This document shows positions 41,823 through 51,362 of a stretch of DNA of 64,000 nt, in pieces. Source of the DNA: Paraburkholderia tagetis (GTDB lineage Bacteria; Pseudomonadota; Gammaproteobacteria; Burkholderiales; Burkholderiaceae); the NCBI RefSeq assembly GCF_022213065.1, contig NZ_JAKLJA010000003.1, positions 351,502 to 415,501 on the forward strand, written 5' to 3'. Positions within the stretch are counted from its first letter, which is position 1; the number at the start of each line of letters is the position of its first letter. A program made the position numbers and the translations under genes. The notes beneath the pieces are model-generated. The model was not told where the DNA came from, ran no database searches, and worked only from the letters and a program-made list of their open reading frames with translations.

Positions 41823-43313
41823 TCAGCGGTTTGCGGTTTGGTCCGCTGAAGTGTCGCCGGGCTTGTCGTTTTCAGGCGTGGCATCCGGTGCCTGCTGCAT
41901 CATCTGTGTCATTCGCATATCGGCGGCGATGCTGGCGTCGTTGGCCGCTCGCGGCTCGTGGGCGGCAGCTTGCGCATCCGCGGCGTGCGTTGCGCTTGCT
42001 GCCGTCACTGTCATGGCCGGTTGCGCGTAGCGCAGCGAGAGCGTTTCGTAGAGCGGCGGCGCAAAAATGCGCGAGACGCGGCTCGCGATCAGCGCGGTGG
42101 CCATCAGCGAGATTACGAGCGCGTGGCCGTCGATCATCTCCATGACGATCACGAACGAAGTGATGGGCGATTGCGTGACCGCCGCCAGATAGCCGACCAT
42201 GGCGAGCGCGATGAGCATCGGTAACTGCATGCTGCTGAAGAGCATGTGCAGCACGTTGCCGAAGCCCGCGCCGATCGACAGTGAAGGGGCGAAGATACCG
42301 CCCGGAATGCCCGGCAGGTAGGAGCCGACCATCGACGCCATCTTGAGGAATGGATACGCGACCGACAGATGCTCGCGTCCATCGAGCAGGCCGCGCGCTT
42401 CGGCGTAGCCGCTGCCGAACGTCGTGCCGCCCGAGACGAGTCCGATCAGCGAGATAGCGAGCCCGCACAGCGCGGCGAACGCGATGGGGCGCTCGACATG
42501 CAGCTTGCGCAGCGGTGCGGGAATCCAGCGTTGGGTGTTGATCAGCAACCAGGCGAAAACGCCACCCGCGATGCCGGTGATGAGCGCGGTGATGACCACC
42601 GCCACGGCGAGCAGGTCGGGGAAGTGCGCACCGATCTGGATCGTGCCGAAGTACGTGTAGTTGCCGTTCAGGCCGAGCGCAATCACACCGGCGACGATGA
42701 TCGACGTGATGACCACGCCGCTTGCGCGCGCCTCGAAGCTGCGCGTGAGCTCTTCGATGGCGAACACGATGCCCGCGAGCGGTGTGTTGAACGCCGCGGA
42801 CAGTCCCGCGGCCGCGCCGGCGAGCACGAGCTTGCGCTCGATGAGCGCATTCGAGCGCGGGTAGAAGCGGCGCATGTTGAACATCAACGCCGCGCCAACC
42901 TGCACCGTGGGTCCTTCGCGGCCGATCGTGAAGCCACCCAGAATGGCGAGGAACGAGACGGCGATCTTGCCCGCGAGAATACGGAGCGTGAGCAGGCGTG
43001 TCCCCGCTGAGCCGGTTTTCGTGTGCAGCGTGGCGATCACCTGCGGAATCCCACTGCCTTCGGCACCGCGAAAGAAGGTGCGGGTGAGCCATACGGCGGC
43101 AGCCGCAACGGCAGGCGTGACGATGAGCGGCAGCCAGACGTGCTCATGCTGCACGCGCAGGAAGGCGTTGTAGCCCCAGTCGATCAGGCGCGCGTAGAGC
43201 ACCGCGACGAGACCGACCGCGATCGCACCGAGCCAGAGCACACCGTACTGCCGCCACAGCCGGCGCGCGCGTCGTGTGAGAAGCGAAAGGAGGTCTGAGT
43301 TCACGGTGCGCAT
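41823..43313 (-). CDS. clcA: ClC-type chloride/proton antiporter
   Basis: Inner-membrane ClC protein, 496 residues from ATG at 43313 (MRTVNSDLLSLL), with AGGAGG upstream. Chloride-site motifs: GAEGSGIPQ, GREGPTVQ with the gating Glu, and PGGIFAPSL; a conserved Tyr is in FAPPLYETL. The gating Glu favours an exchanger over a channel, as in E. coli ClcA acid resistance. The C-terminal ~60 residues are Ala/Met/Gln-rich and probably disordered; no CBS domains. The open frame reaches 43550 but lacks family features there. Confidence 0.93.
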   Translation of the reverse strand: MRTVNSDLLSLLTRRARRLWRQYGVLWLGAIAVGLVAVLYARLIDWGYNAFLRVQHEHVWLPLIVTPAVAAAAVWLTRTFFRGAEGSGIPQVIATLHTKTGSAGTRLLTLRILAGKIAVSFLAILGGFTIGREGPTVQVGAALMFNMRRFYPRSNALIERKLVLAGAAAGLSAAFNTPLAGIVFAIEELTRSFEARASGVVITSIIVAGVIALGLNGNYTYFGTIQIGAHFPDLLAVAVVITALITGIAGGVFAWLLINTQRWIPAPLRKLHVERPIAFAALCGLAISLIGLVSGGTTFGSGYAEARGLLDGREHLSVAYPFLKMASMVGSYLPGIPGGIFAPSLSIGAGFGNVLHMLFSSMQLPMLIALAMVGYLAAVTQSPITSFVIVMEMIDGHALVISLMATALIASRVSRIFAPPLYETLSLRYAQPAMTVTAASATHAADAQAAAHEPRAANDASIAADMRMTQMMQQAPDATPENDKPGDTSADQTANR

Positions 43314-43549
43314 GGTCGATTCAGGGCGCAAAAGATCAATTGTAGCGGCGTGAAGGCGGGTGCCGCACTCACCTGCGCGATGAATCGGGCTTCCCCCAAG
43401 CTGGCTTCGGGTGTCGGATCGCATAAAGGAGGGCCCGATGAATGGCATGCGCGCTCGTAGATTTGTCCGCTGAGTCGGTGCCGCTCCGCTAAAATCTCGG
43501 GAAAATTCAGGCAAATCACGGAAATCGGACTTCGCAGGTCCGCAGCACA

Positions 43550-44557
43550 ATGAAACGAGTTTTGATTGTCAAAGTGACCTCGCTCGGCGATATCGTCGAG
43601 GCACTTCCGGTCGTAGCCGACGTGCAACGCGCATTTCCCGGCGTGAAGGTCGACTGGGCCTCCGACGAGTTGTTCGCCGATATCGTGCGCTGGAACGCCG
43701 GCGTCGACCGTGCGCTCTACGCGCCGCTGCGGCGTTTCAAGAAGGCGCGCCGCTGGAGCGACTTCAAGGCGATCTGGGCGTCGATTGCCGAACTGCGCGC
43801 CGAGCGCTACGACGCGATCATCGATATCCATGGTGTCTACAAGAGCGCGATCATCGCCTTTCTCGCACGCGGGCGGCGGCGTTTCGGCTATCTCGCGCAG
43901 GATCTCGGCGAGCGCGGTGCAGCCTTCGCCTACAACGGCCGCTTCGGCCCGCGTCCGAAGTGCGATGCGTGGCTGGGCATGCGCATCAGCACGGGCGAGG
44001 CGCTGGGCTACAAGATCGACACGCCGCCCAATTTCCAGATGCGCATTCCGCGCGATGGCAACGCGCTCCCCGCGCCCGACGCGCCTACGGCGCTGATCTT
44101 CCACGCCACCTCGAAGGAAGAGAAGAAGTGGCCCGTCGAGCATTGGGGCGAGTTGTGCCGCGCACTCATGGCACGCGGCCTGCGCATCGAATTGCCGTGG
44201 GGCTCGGATGCCGAGCACGCCACGGCGCGCGAGATCGCCGCGCTCGTGCCCGGCGCGACGGTGCTGCCGCGTCTCACAGTCTTGCAAGTCGCGCAGCGCA
44301 TCGAAGACAGTGCGCTCGTGGTCGGCACCGACACGGGCTTCGTGCATCTCGGCCATGCGCTGCTCAAGCCGACCGTCATGATCTTCGTTGCGACCAACGC
44401 GGAGCATCTTGGTGTGCGCGCGCCGAACCGCTCGATTTCGATCGGCGATGGACATCATGTGCCGCCTGTTGCGGTCGCGCTCGATGCAGTCGATCGCGTC
44501 TATCCCGCGCGTAACGGCGGCGATGCGACGAAGGGGCCGCTCGCTACCGCGGCCTGA
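43550..44557 (+). CDS. waaC: lipopolysaccharide heptosyltransferase I
   Basis: Adds the first heptose to Kdo2-lipid A; GT-B glycosyltransferase family 9, 335 residues. N-terminal RVLIVKVTSLGDIVEALPVV, acceptor-side WASDELFADIVRWN, DAIIDIHGVYKSAIIAFLAR, and donor-site FHATSKEEKKWPVEHW and VGTDTGFVHLGHALLKPTV. Peripheral on the cytoplasmic face. A TAAAAT box lies at 43490-43495. Divergent from clcA; no other waa genes are near. Confidence 0.94.
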   Translation: MKRVLIVKVTSLGDIVEALPVVADVQRAFPGVKVDWASDELFADIVRWNAGVDRALYAPLRRFKKARRWSDFKAIWASIAELRAERYDAIIDIHGVYKSAIIAFLARGRRRFGYLAQDLGERGAAFAYNGRFGPRPKCDAWLGMRISTGEALGYKIDTPPNFQMRIPRDGNALPAPDAPTALIFHATSKEEKKWPVEHWGELCRALMARGLRIELPWGSDAEHATAREIAALVPGATVLPRLTVLQVAQRIEDSALVVGTDTGFVHLGHALLKPTVMIFVATNAEHLGVRAPNRSISIGDGHHVPPVAVALDAVDRVYPARNGGDATKGPLATAA

Positions 44558-44852
44558 CTGACGCGCTGTTTTTGCGGCGCCGTTGCTTCGGTGTCGTTTC
44601 ACCGGCGCTACTTCCCTGGCGCATTTCCCCATTACAGAGTTGTTAAAAGTGTCGCCGTTGCCTGCAGCGCGCCGCGCTGACAGCGCGTGCGCCTGCGAGA
44701 CGTTGTGCGGGCTGTAACACCAGGCATACGGCCTCTTACAAATTGCAACGCCTCAGACGTTCGCCGTCGTGTTCAATCGAAAGCGTCCGCAGCCCGCATG
44801 GTCCATGCAGGACGGGGCCGGACACCAGACATTGACTCGACGGGAGAACGAA

Positions 44853-44978
44853 GTGAAACGATTGACGCGTACCCTGATTGCAGGTGCATTTCTCGCAGCG
44901 GCGCTGGGCGGGTGCGTCGTGGTGCCGGCGGGTGGCTATTACGGTGGAGGCTACCACCACGGCTATTACTATCGATGA
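44853..44978 (+). CDS. 41-residue lipoprotein
   Basis: GTG start with GGGAGAACGAA upstream. Translates as VKRLTRTLIAGAFLAAALGG, then CVVVPAGGYYGGGYHHGYYYR. Lipobox LGGC at 18-21; the mature part is Gly/Tyr/His-rich. Same plan as the lipoprotein at 41655. A 295-base gap before it (44558-44852) shows no other gene. Function unknown. Confidence 0.75.
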   Translation: MKRLTRTLIAGAFLAAALGGCVVVPAGGYYGGGYHHGYYYR

Positions 44979-45004
44979 GGCTCTCGTGGAGCGTGGCGGT
45001 GTGC

Positions 45005-45184
45005 TCAGGCGAGCAGCAGCTCGACCGCGACCACCGCTGCGATTGCCGCAGCGTTGGCAACCAGCGCTTCCAGCACGACTGAGCGCCAGGTCGCCGTGCG
45101 CAGGCGGAAGGCCAGAACGAGTGAGATACCCAGCGCGAGTGCGATCATCAGCACGATATCGGCGTTGCTCAGATTCAGGTTCAT
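45005..45184 (-). CDS. 59-residue membrane protein
   Basis: Begins MNLNLSNADIVLMIALALGI and ends NAAAIAAVVAVELLLA. Two hydrophobic helices (about 8-25 and 38-58) flank a short basic loop RLRTATWR. The ATG at 45184 has a strong ribosome site (GGGAGGT, six bases upstream). It is convergent with the lipoprotein gene, 26 bases away. Below common annotation cut-offs. The terminator at 45253-45298 lies upstream of it. Function unknown. Confidence 0.8.
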   Translation of the reverse strand: MNLNLSNADIVLMIALALGISLVLAFRLRTATWRSVVLEALVANAAAIAAVVAVELLLA

Positions 45185-45252
45185 CGTTGACCTCCCTGGC
45201 AGACGGATACGGACCTCGCCAATTCGAGTATAGGCACGCTGGTGTCTGCGGC

Positions 45253-45298
45253 AACAAAAAAGCGGAATCCGCCTCGCGGACTCCGCTTTTTTTGTTGC
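45253..45298. terminator. bidirectional intrinsic terminator
   Basis: AACAAAAAAGCGGAATCCGC and GCGGACTCCGCTTTTTTT pair with one mismatch around a CTC loop. Ends the MHS transporter transcript on the minus strand. Confidence 0.9.
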
Positions 45299-45335
45299 AG
45301 TTGCATTGCCGGGCGCACAGGGCCCGGCGCACGAT

Positions 45336-46652
45336 TCAGGTCAGCGACGTGTGACGCGTCTCGCGCATGCACAACACGCCGAAGAGGCTCACGCATGCCG
45401 CGATCGAGACATAGGCGCCGACCCACGAGAGGCCGCCGCGCGCCGCGAGCACCTGCGCGATATACGGCGCCACCGATGCACCCAGGATGCCGCCCAGGTT
45501 GTACGCCACACCCGCGCCCGTGTATCGCACGCTGGTGGGGAAGAGCTCGGGCAGCAGGGCGCCCATCGGCGCGAAGGTGGCGCCCATCAGGAACAGCTCG
45601 ATCACGAGGAAGAGCAGCACGAGCGGCAGCGAGCCGCTGCCGAGCAGCGGCTGCATCGTGAAGCCCGAGAGGATGGCGGCGATGCAACTGACGATCAGCA
45701 CCGGCTTGCGGCCGAAGCGGTCGGAAAGCCAGGCCGAAATCGGCGTGGCGATGCCCATGAACACCACGGCGATACACAGCATGCCGAGGAAGGTCGGGCG
45801 CGGGATATGCAGGGCGCTCACGCCGTGCGAGAGCGAGAACACGGTTGCGTTGTAGAACAGCGTGTAGCAGACCACCATCGCGAGCGCGCCGAGCAGCGTC
45901 GGCCACCAGTGCTTCGAGAGCAGCGCGGCAACCGGCACGCGCACGCGCTCGTCGCGCTCGATGGCGGCCTTGAACGCGGGCGTTTCGGCGATCTTCAGGC
46001 GCACATAGAGGCCCAGCGCGACAAGCACTGCCGAGACGATGAACGGCACGCGCCAGCCCCAGTCGCGGAACTGCTGGTCGGAGAGCGTGGAGGCGAGGCC
46101 GAAGAAGAGACCGTTCGAAGCCAGAAAGCCCACCGACGGCCCGAGTTGCGGGAACATGCCGAACCAGCCGCGCTTGCCTTGCGGCGCGTATTCGGTTGCG
46201 AGCAGCGCCGCGCCGCCCCATTCGCCGCCAAGACCGATGCCCTGGCCGAAGCGCAGCACGCACAGCAGGATCGGCGCGAGGCTGCCGATCGAGTCGTAGC
46301 CGGGCACGAAGCCGATCAGCGTGGTGGAAAGACCCATCACGAGCAGCGAGGCGACGAGCGTGGATTTGCGGCCGATGCGGTCGCCGAAGTGGCCGAAGAT
46401 GAACGAGCCGATGGGCCGCGCGACGAACGCGATGCCGAATGTCACGAACGCGGAGAGCGCCTGGGCCGTGGCCGAGCCATGTGGGAAGAACACGGGGCCG
46501 ATTACGAGCGCGGCGGCCGTTGCGTACACATAGAAGTCGTAGAACTCGATCGCGGTGCCGATGAAGCTCGCGAAGATCACGCGCGCGGCGCTTTGCTGCT
46601 TCGCCGCGTTGGCCTGATCGGCGCTCGCGGGCGAAATGGGAGAAGTGGACAT
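45336..46652 (-). CDS. MFS metabolite:H+ symporter (MHS family)
   Basis: Inner-membrane symporter, 438 residues from ATG at 46652 with GGAG upstream. Family markers: ASFIGTAIEFYDFYVYATAA, the motif-A loop GHFGDRIGRKSTL, FGQGIGLGGEWGGAALLATE, and the second-half repeat AWLSDRFGRKPVLI. About 12 TM segments. Related to ProP, KgtP, ShiA and CitA transporters of organic acids or osmolytes; substrate not readable. The upstream open frame to 46853 is Arg-rich and unrelated. Confidence 0.9.
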   Translation of the reverse strand: MSTSPISPASADQANAAKQQSAARVIFASFIGTAIEFYDFYVYATAAALVIGPVFFPHGSATAQALSAFVTFGIAFVARPIGSFIFGHFGDRIGRKSTLVASLLVMGLSTTLIGFVPGYDSIGSLAPILLCVLRFGQGIGLGGEWGGAALLATEYAPQGKRGWFGMFPQLGPSVGFLASNGLFFGLASTLSDQQFRDWGWRVPFIVSAVLVALGLYVRLKIAETPAFKAAIERDERVRVPVAALLSKHWWPTLLGALAMVVCYTLFYNATVFSLSHGVSALHIPRPTFLGMLCIAVVFMGIATPISAWLSDRFGRKPVLIVSCIAAILSGFTMQPLLGSGSLPLVLLFLVIELFLMGATFAPMGALLPELFPTSVRYTGAGVAYNLGGILGASVAPYIAQVLAARGGLSWVGAYVSIAACVSLFGVLCMRETRHTSLT

Positions 46653-47134
46653 CGAAGGGTCTCCAGTCGTTGTGCTGCCGTGATGCTGTCGTTGAGAGGC
46701 GCACCTTGCGCTTCTTGGCGCATGAGGCTCAAGCGTCCTCTGCATGAGGCGCAGGTGTCTTTTGTTCATGGCTCGAAGCCCGGCGGGCCGGCGGCGTGGC
46801 TGAGCGGTCTCAGGGCAGCAGCGCCTCGCCGTTGGCGGATGCCTTGGCGGCATCTTTGCGCAGGCAACGATTTATCAGTATGCATCGTGCTGCGCCGGGG
46901 CTGCACGATGCGGGAACCGGCCGGGCGCGCGCGGATAAGCGCAAGTGGGCACGAGACGTGACCGGGCGGCGGTCGGGTTACGCGTTGGCGCGGCGCGGGT
47001 GGCGCCAGACCATGTGCGAGGCCGGGCAAATGCCGGCGGGGGTAGCGAAAAATTATAACGACCGTTCGCGACACCCAGCAAGGCTCCGCAAGCCTGGACG
47101 CGAGAACTCGCAAGCCGGGCGGTGCTACGGCGAT
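46653..47134. other. 482-base gap without a recognisable gene
   Basis: GC-rich sequence between the MHS transporter start and the end of the TonB-like lipoprotein gene. Frames on both strands lack ribosome sites and family-like composition. Near 47046-47062 there is a short A/T patch (GCGAAAAATTATAACG), which may belong to the MHS promoter. Confidence 0.5.
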
Positions 47135-47671
47135 TTAGTTGAAGCTCTGCGCCTGCGGCGAAGCGAGCGTGCGCAACTGGAATTTGCCGTCGTCGTTGAA
47201 GAGCCAGTCTTCGAATAGCTCGATCTGGCCGATCGAGTTGAGCAGATGTGTTGGCGGCGGCGGCAACGGCGCCGAATGGCGCAGCGTGACGAGCGCGGTG
47301 GCTTCGGTGTCATAGTCGCCATTGGTGCGGTAGACCGACGACTTCACGATTTGTCCGTCGCGGTTGACCGTAAAGGAGATGACCACGAGCGAGCGCAGCA
47401 TCGCCTGCGGCTTGCCGTGCAGCACGTAGGAAGGATTACGCTCGACGATGTGCTTCGCCACGGCGGCGCGATAGTCGTCGAGTGCCACGCTGTTGATGGC
47501 CTGGGGCGGGATGACCAGGAGCGGGCGAGGCGGCGGTGTGATCGTGCAGGCGCTCGCGAGGGCGAGCAGCAAGGATGGGCCGAGATAGTGCAGCAGGCGC
47601 GCGCAGGCGGGTGTGCGGCTAAGGGCGCTCACGGCTGCAAGGCCGCTGCGCGGGCGGACGCGGATGAGCAT
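47135..47671 (-). CDS. putative lipoprotein with TonB-C-like domain
   Basis: 178 residues from ATG at 47671. A basic, hydrophobic N-terminus leads to lipobox LASAC at about residue 42, so the start could be later; the mature part opens with TITPPPRPLLVIPPQ. The fold block VVISFTVNRDGQIVKSSVYR followed by YDTEATALVTLRHSAPLPPP is the pattern of TonB C-terminal-like domains. There is no ExbB/ExbD neighbour, so it is more likely a TonB-C-like envelope protein than an energy transducer. Function unknown. Confidence 0.72.
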   Translation of the reverse strand: MLIRVRPRSGLAAVSALSRTPACARLLHYLGPSLLLALASACTITPPPRPLLVIPPQAINSVALDDYRAAVAKHIVERNPSYVLHGKPQAMLRSLVVISFTVNRDGQIVKSSVYRTNGDYDTEATALVTLRHSAPLPPPPTHLLNSIGQIELFEDWLFNDDGKFQLRTLASPQAQSFN

Positions 47672-47826
47672 GGCAAGCAGGCTCGGATGCGAAACCAGAT
47701 TCGAGCTTAGTCGAAACGAGCCGGGTTTCAATCCGCAGTCACCCGCGTGGCGTGTCCGGGTGTGCGTTCAGGGTTGCCTTGAACGAGGCAGCGCGAGGCA
47801 GACAGCGGGAGAGGCGTGTTGAGCGC

Positions 47827-48039
47827 TTATTCGACCGGGAACTGTGCGCACGGATCTGCGGCCACGGTGGCGCAGGCGTACGAGTATTCACCGCTCTTCA
47901 GGAACAGCTCTTTGCCGACCTGGAGGTTGTCGCGCAGATTGGGCGAGCTTTCCCAGGCGATGTAGCTCGAGCACATCACGGCAAACAGAACGACGATCGA
48001 AAACGCGAACTTTTCAAGCAATTGGAAACGGTGCGGCAT
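47827..48039 (-). CDS. 70-residue single-pass membrane protein
   Basis: MPHRFQLLEKFAFSIVVLFA begins the one hydrophobic helix (about 10-28); the outer part contains GKELFLKSGEYSYACATVAA and a Cys pair (CATVAADPC). Ribosome site AGGGGAT precedes the ATG at 48039. Not recognised as a family. The ~300 bases upstream, to tRNA-Ser, show nothing. Confidence 0.7.
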   Translation of the reverse strand: MPHRFQLLEKFAFSIVVLFAVMCSSYIAWESSPNLRDNLQVGKELFLKSGEYSYACATVAADPCAQFPVE

Positions 48040-48337
48040 GATAAATCCCCTTAATGGACGGGATTGTACCGCACTACTAGGGTTTGTACCTAGGTATCTG
48101 CCATATAGCTGGCATGGTATGTGGCAAAGATATCGGTATGCGACCCTTAAATAGCAGCAAGGATGCAGCCGAGATGTGTCGTCACGAGGCGCCTGTGGCA
48201 TTGGCCGTGCAACTCGGCGGGGAATTATGGCGGGGAAAGCAGGGATGCTGTTTCTGCGTGCCGCAGCGAGCGTTTCAGGTGCGCTGCTCTACGTTGCTGC
48301 TACGGGCAGGGGGCGGATGCTGGATGGAGAGTTCTGC

Positions 48338-48427
48338 TGGCGGAGGCGGTGAGATTCGAACTCACGGAAGGGTTACCCCTTCGCCGGTTTTCAAGACCGG
48401 TGCATTCAACCACTCTGCCACACCTCC
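48338..48427 (-). tRNA. tRNA-Ser (anticodon UGA)
   Basis: Minus strand GGAGGTG...CGCCTCC acceptor, discriminator G, and encoded CCA at 48340-48338. Loop CTTGAAA gives anticodon TGA. The long variable arm GAAGGGG-taa-CCCCTTC is intact; 90 bases. A TACAAT box at 48438-48443 (minus) precedes it. Confidence 0.97.
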
Positions 48428-48492
48428 GGAGCCGCGCATTGTAACCCGAAACGTCCGCGCGCCGGCAGTCCCCCATCATCTCGATTTGAGCG

Positions 48493-49710
48493 TCAGACGG
48501 GCTCTTTGAGAAACATCTCCTGCAGATCGTTGAGAAACCGTTGCCCCAGCTCGGTAGGCGCGATCTTCTCGTAGTCGCGCATGATAAGGCCGCGCTTTTC
48601 CGCGTCCCGCAAGGCGGGTTCGATCGTCGTGATCGGCAGCCCCGTGCGTTCCATGAAGCGATGCACCGGGAAGCCTTCCACGAGCCGCAGCGCGTTGAGC
48701 ATGAATTCGAACGGCAAGTCGCGCGCGCTTACTTCGTGCTCTTCCTGGACCGGCTTGCCCGCGCGCGCTTCTTCGATGAACGTGGCCGGATGTTTGTAGC
48801 GCATCTGGCGCACGATGCGATTCGGGAACGAGAGTTTCGAGTGCGCGCCTGCGCCAATGCCCAGGTAATCGCCGAAACGCCAGTAGTTGAGGTTGTGGCG
48901 GCTCTGCCGGTTCGGCTGCGCATAGGCCGATACCTCATAGCGTCCATAGCCGGCCTCGGCCGTGCGCGCGTGGATCCACTCTTGCATGTCCGCCGAGAGG
49001 TCGTCGTCGGGCACGGCGGGCGGAAACTTCGCGAACAGCGTGTTCGGCTCGAGCGTGAGGTGATAGAGCGACAGATGTGGCGGCGCGAACGAGAGCGCCG
49101 TTTCGACATCGGCCTGGCATTCGGCGAGCGTCTGCTGCGGCAGCGCGAACATCAGATCGAGATTGAAATTGTCGAACGTGTTCGCAGCCACCTCCACGGC
49201 ATGACGCGCTTGGGTTGCGTCGTGAATGCGTCCGAGCGCTTTCAGATGCGTCTCGTTGAAACTCTGGATGCCCACCGAAAGCCGGTTCACGCCGCTCGCG
49301 CGAAACTGCGCGAACTTTGCCGCTTCGAAGGTTCCGGGGTTCGCTTCGAGCGTGATTTCGGCGTCGGCGTCGAGCGGCAGCAGTGCGCGCACGTCGGAAA
49401 GCAGGCGATCGAGCCCCGCCGCCGAGAGCAGGCTGGGCGTGCCCCCGCCGATGAACACCGTGTGCACCTGGCGGCCCCAGACGAGCGGCAGCGCCTGTTC
49501 GAGGTCGGCGCGCAGCGCGTCGAGGTAGTCGTCTTCGGGAAAGCGCTCGCCTTTCCATTCGTGCGAGTTGAAATCGCAGTACGGGCACTTGCGCACGCAC
49601 CACGGGAAATGCACGTAAAGCGAGAGTGGCGGCAGCGAGGTCAGGCGGATGCTGCCGGGCATCGTGAACGACTGGATCACGTCGATGCCGGTGCGATGCT
49701 GCTGGCTCAC
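48493..49710 (-). CDS. hemW: radical SAM haem chaperone HemW
   Basis: Formerly taken for an oxygen-independent coproporphyrinogen oxidase; HemW binds haem and lacks that activity. 405 residues. LYVHFPWCVRKCPYCDFNSH holds the CxxxCxxC cluster motif, with TVFIGGGTPSLL and LEANPGTFE downstream. The motif is HemW-like, as opposed to the longer HemN. GTG start at 49710 overlaps the rdgB stop by four bases. Last gene of rph-rdgB-hemW. Confidence 0.92.
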   Translation of the reverse strand: MSQQHRTGIDVIQSFTMPGSIRLTSLPPLSLYVHFPWCVRKCPYCDFNSHEWKGERFPEDDYLDALRADLEQALPLVWGRQVHTVFIGGGTPSLLSAAGLDRLLSDVRALLPLDADAEITLEANPGTFEAAKFAQFRASGVNRLSVGIQSFNETHLKALGRIHDATQARHAVEVAANTFDNFNLDLMFALPQQTLAECQADVETALSFAPPHLSLYHLTLEPNTLFAKFPPAVPDDDLSADMQEWIHARTAEAGYGRYEVSAYAQPNRQSRHNLNYWRFGDYLGIGAGAHSKLSFPNRIVRQMRYKHPATFIEEARAGKPVQEEHEVSARDLPFEFMLNALRLVEGFPVHRFMERTGLPITTIEPALRDAEKRGLIMRDYEKIAPTELGQRFLNDLQEMFLKEPV

Positions 49711-50369
49711 GCTAGCTCCTCCAGCCGCGCGAGCAGTTGCCGCAAGGCGATGGCGCGATGGCTCGAGGCGTTCTTCAGCGCCGGATCGAGTTCGGCAGCC
49801 GTGGCTTCGAGGCCCGGAATGTAGAAGTACGGGTCGTAGCCGAAGCCGTTTTCGCCGCGCGGTGCATCGAGCACGACGCCGTGCCAGCGGCCTTCGGCGA
49901 TCAGCGGCTCGGGGTCGTCCGCGTGGCGCACGAGTGCCAGCACGCAGTAGTAGTAGGCGCGGTGGTCGGCGTGCGCCTTGAGGTTTTCAACCAGCAGCGC
50001 GTTATTCGCTGCGTCGCTCTTTTCGCCGCCCGCGAGTTGGGCGTAGCGCGCCGAATAGACGCCGGGCGCACCGCCCAAGGCGCGCACGCACAGGCCCGAA
50101 TCGTCGGCGAGGGCGGGCAGGCCCGTGAGCTTCGCAGCATGGCGCGCCTTGGCGAGCGCGTTCTCGACGAACGTAACGTGCGGCTCTTCGGCTTCGGGCA
50201 CGTTCAAGGCGCCTTGCGGCACGAGTTCGATGCCCGCCGCGCCCAGCAGCCCCGCGAACTCGCGCAGCTTGCCCGCGTTGTTCGAGGCGAGCACGACGCG
50301 CGAGAGCGTGTCGACGCCCGGCGCAGCGGCGCCCTGCACGCCCGCACCCGTATCGGGCAAATTAGCCAT
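49707..50369 (-). CDS. rdgB: XTP/dITP diphosphatase
   Basis: Sanitises the nucleotide pool by hydrolysing ITP and XTP. 220 residues; [14 protein letters not shown] near the N-terminus, [51 protein letters not shown] and [10 protein letters not shown]. Starts inside the end of rph (8-base overlap) and ends in the hemW start. Confidence 0.96.
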   Translation of the reverse strand: MANLPDTGAGVQGAAAPGVDTLSRVVLASNNAGKLREFAGLLGAAGIELVPQGALNVPEAEEPHVTFVENALAKARHAAKLTGLPALADDSGLCVRALGGAPGVYSARYAQLAGGEKSDAANNALLVENLKAHADHRAYYYCVLALVRHADDPEPLIAEGRWHGVVLDAPRGENGFGYDPYFYIPGLEATAAELDPALKNASSHRAIALRQLLARLEELA

Positions 50370-51102
50370 GCGTGATCTCCAGCGCGGCCTTTTGCTTTTC
50401 GATCAGCGTGGCAATGCCGCCCTGCGCGAGGTCCAGCAGCGCGTTCAGTTCGTTGCGCGAGAACGGTGCGCCTTCGGCGGTGCCTTGCACTTCGACCATG
50501 CCGCCCGAGCCCGTCATGACGACGTTCATGTCGGTGTCGCATTCCGAGTCTTCGGCATAGTCGAGATCGAGCACCGGTACCCCTTCGTAGACGCCCACCG
50601 AGATCGCGGCCACGTAGTCGGTGATCGGCGAGCGCTCGATGCGGCCCGTCGCGAGCAGCTTCGTGACCGCGTCGTGCGCTGCCACGAACGCGCCCGTGAT
50701 GCTCGCCGTGCGCGTGCCGCCGTCGGCTTGCAGCACGTCGCAGTCGAGGTTGATGGTGCGCGCGCCGAGCAATTCGAGGTCGAACACGGCACGCATCGCG
50801 CGGCCGATCAGGCGCTGGATTTCCTGGGTGCGGCCCGTTTGCTTGCCGCGTGCGGCTTCGCGGTCGCTGCGCGTGTGCGTGGCGCGCGGCAGCATGCCGT
50901 ATTCGGCGGTGAGCCAGCCCTGGCCCTTGTCGCGCAGGAACGGCGGCACGCTTTCGGAGACGCTCGCCGTGCACAGCACCTTGGTATCGCCGAATTCGAC
51001 GAGGACCGAACCTTCGGCGTGCTTCGTGTAATGGCGGGTGATGCGGACGTCGCGAAGCTGGTCGGCGGTGCGGCCGGAGGGGCGCTGGATGGATTGGGTC
51101 AT
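50362..51102 (-). CDS. rph: ribonuclease PH
   Basis: Phosphorolytic 3'-to-5' exonuclease for tRNA 3' ends; 246 residues from ATG at 51102. [75 protein letters not shown] and [20 protein letters not shown] are all PH-domain hallmarks. Full length, first gene of the rph-rdgB-hemW operon, divergent from yicC. Confidence 0.97.
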   Translation of the reverse strand: MTQSIQRPSGRTADQLRDVRITRHYTKHAEGSVLVEFGDTKVLCTASVSESVPPFLRDKGQGWLTAEYGMLPRATHTRSDREAARGKQTGRTQEIQRLIGRAMRAVFDLELLGARTINLDCDVLQADGGTRTASITGAFVAAHDAVTKLLATGRIERSPITDYVAAISVGVYEGVPVLDLDYAEDSECDTDMNVVMTGSGGMVEVQGTAEGAPFSRNELNALLDLAQGGIATLIEKQKAALEITHG

Positions 51103-51362
51103 CGTCGGGCGTGCGCGAGGGCACGAAACAGGAAGGGGAAACCGCAATTTTACCGCCTTCGCGCGATGGACGATGGGTACGCACCGACGGGCGAGCAGGG
51201 TGCCGGTCTCGCACGGCAGTGGCGTTTCCAAAAATGGGATAATAGCGATTCTCCGCCCCGCGTCATCGCCTGCACGCGTCCACGCCGGGCGCCTCGATTT
51301 CCTTTGCCGTGACCCGCGCTTTTTACGAGGCGCGCCGCCATGGCTTTATCGCGAGACGAACC

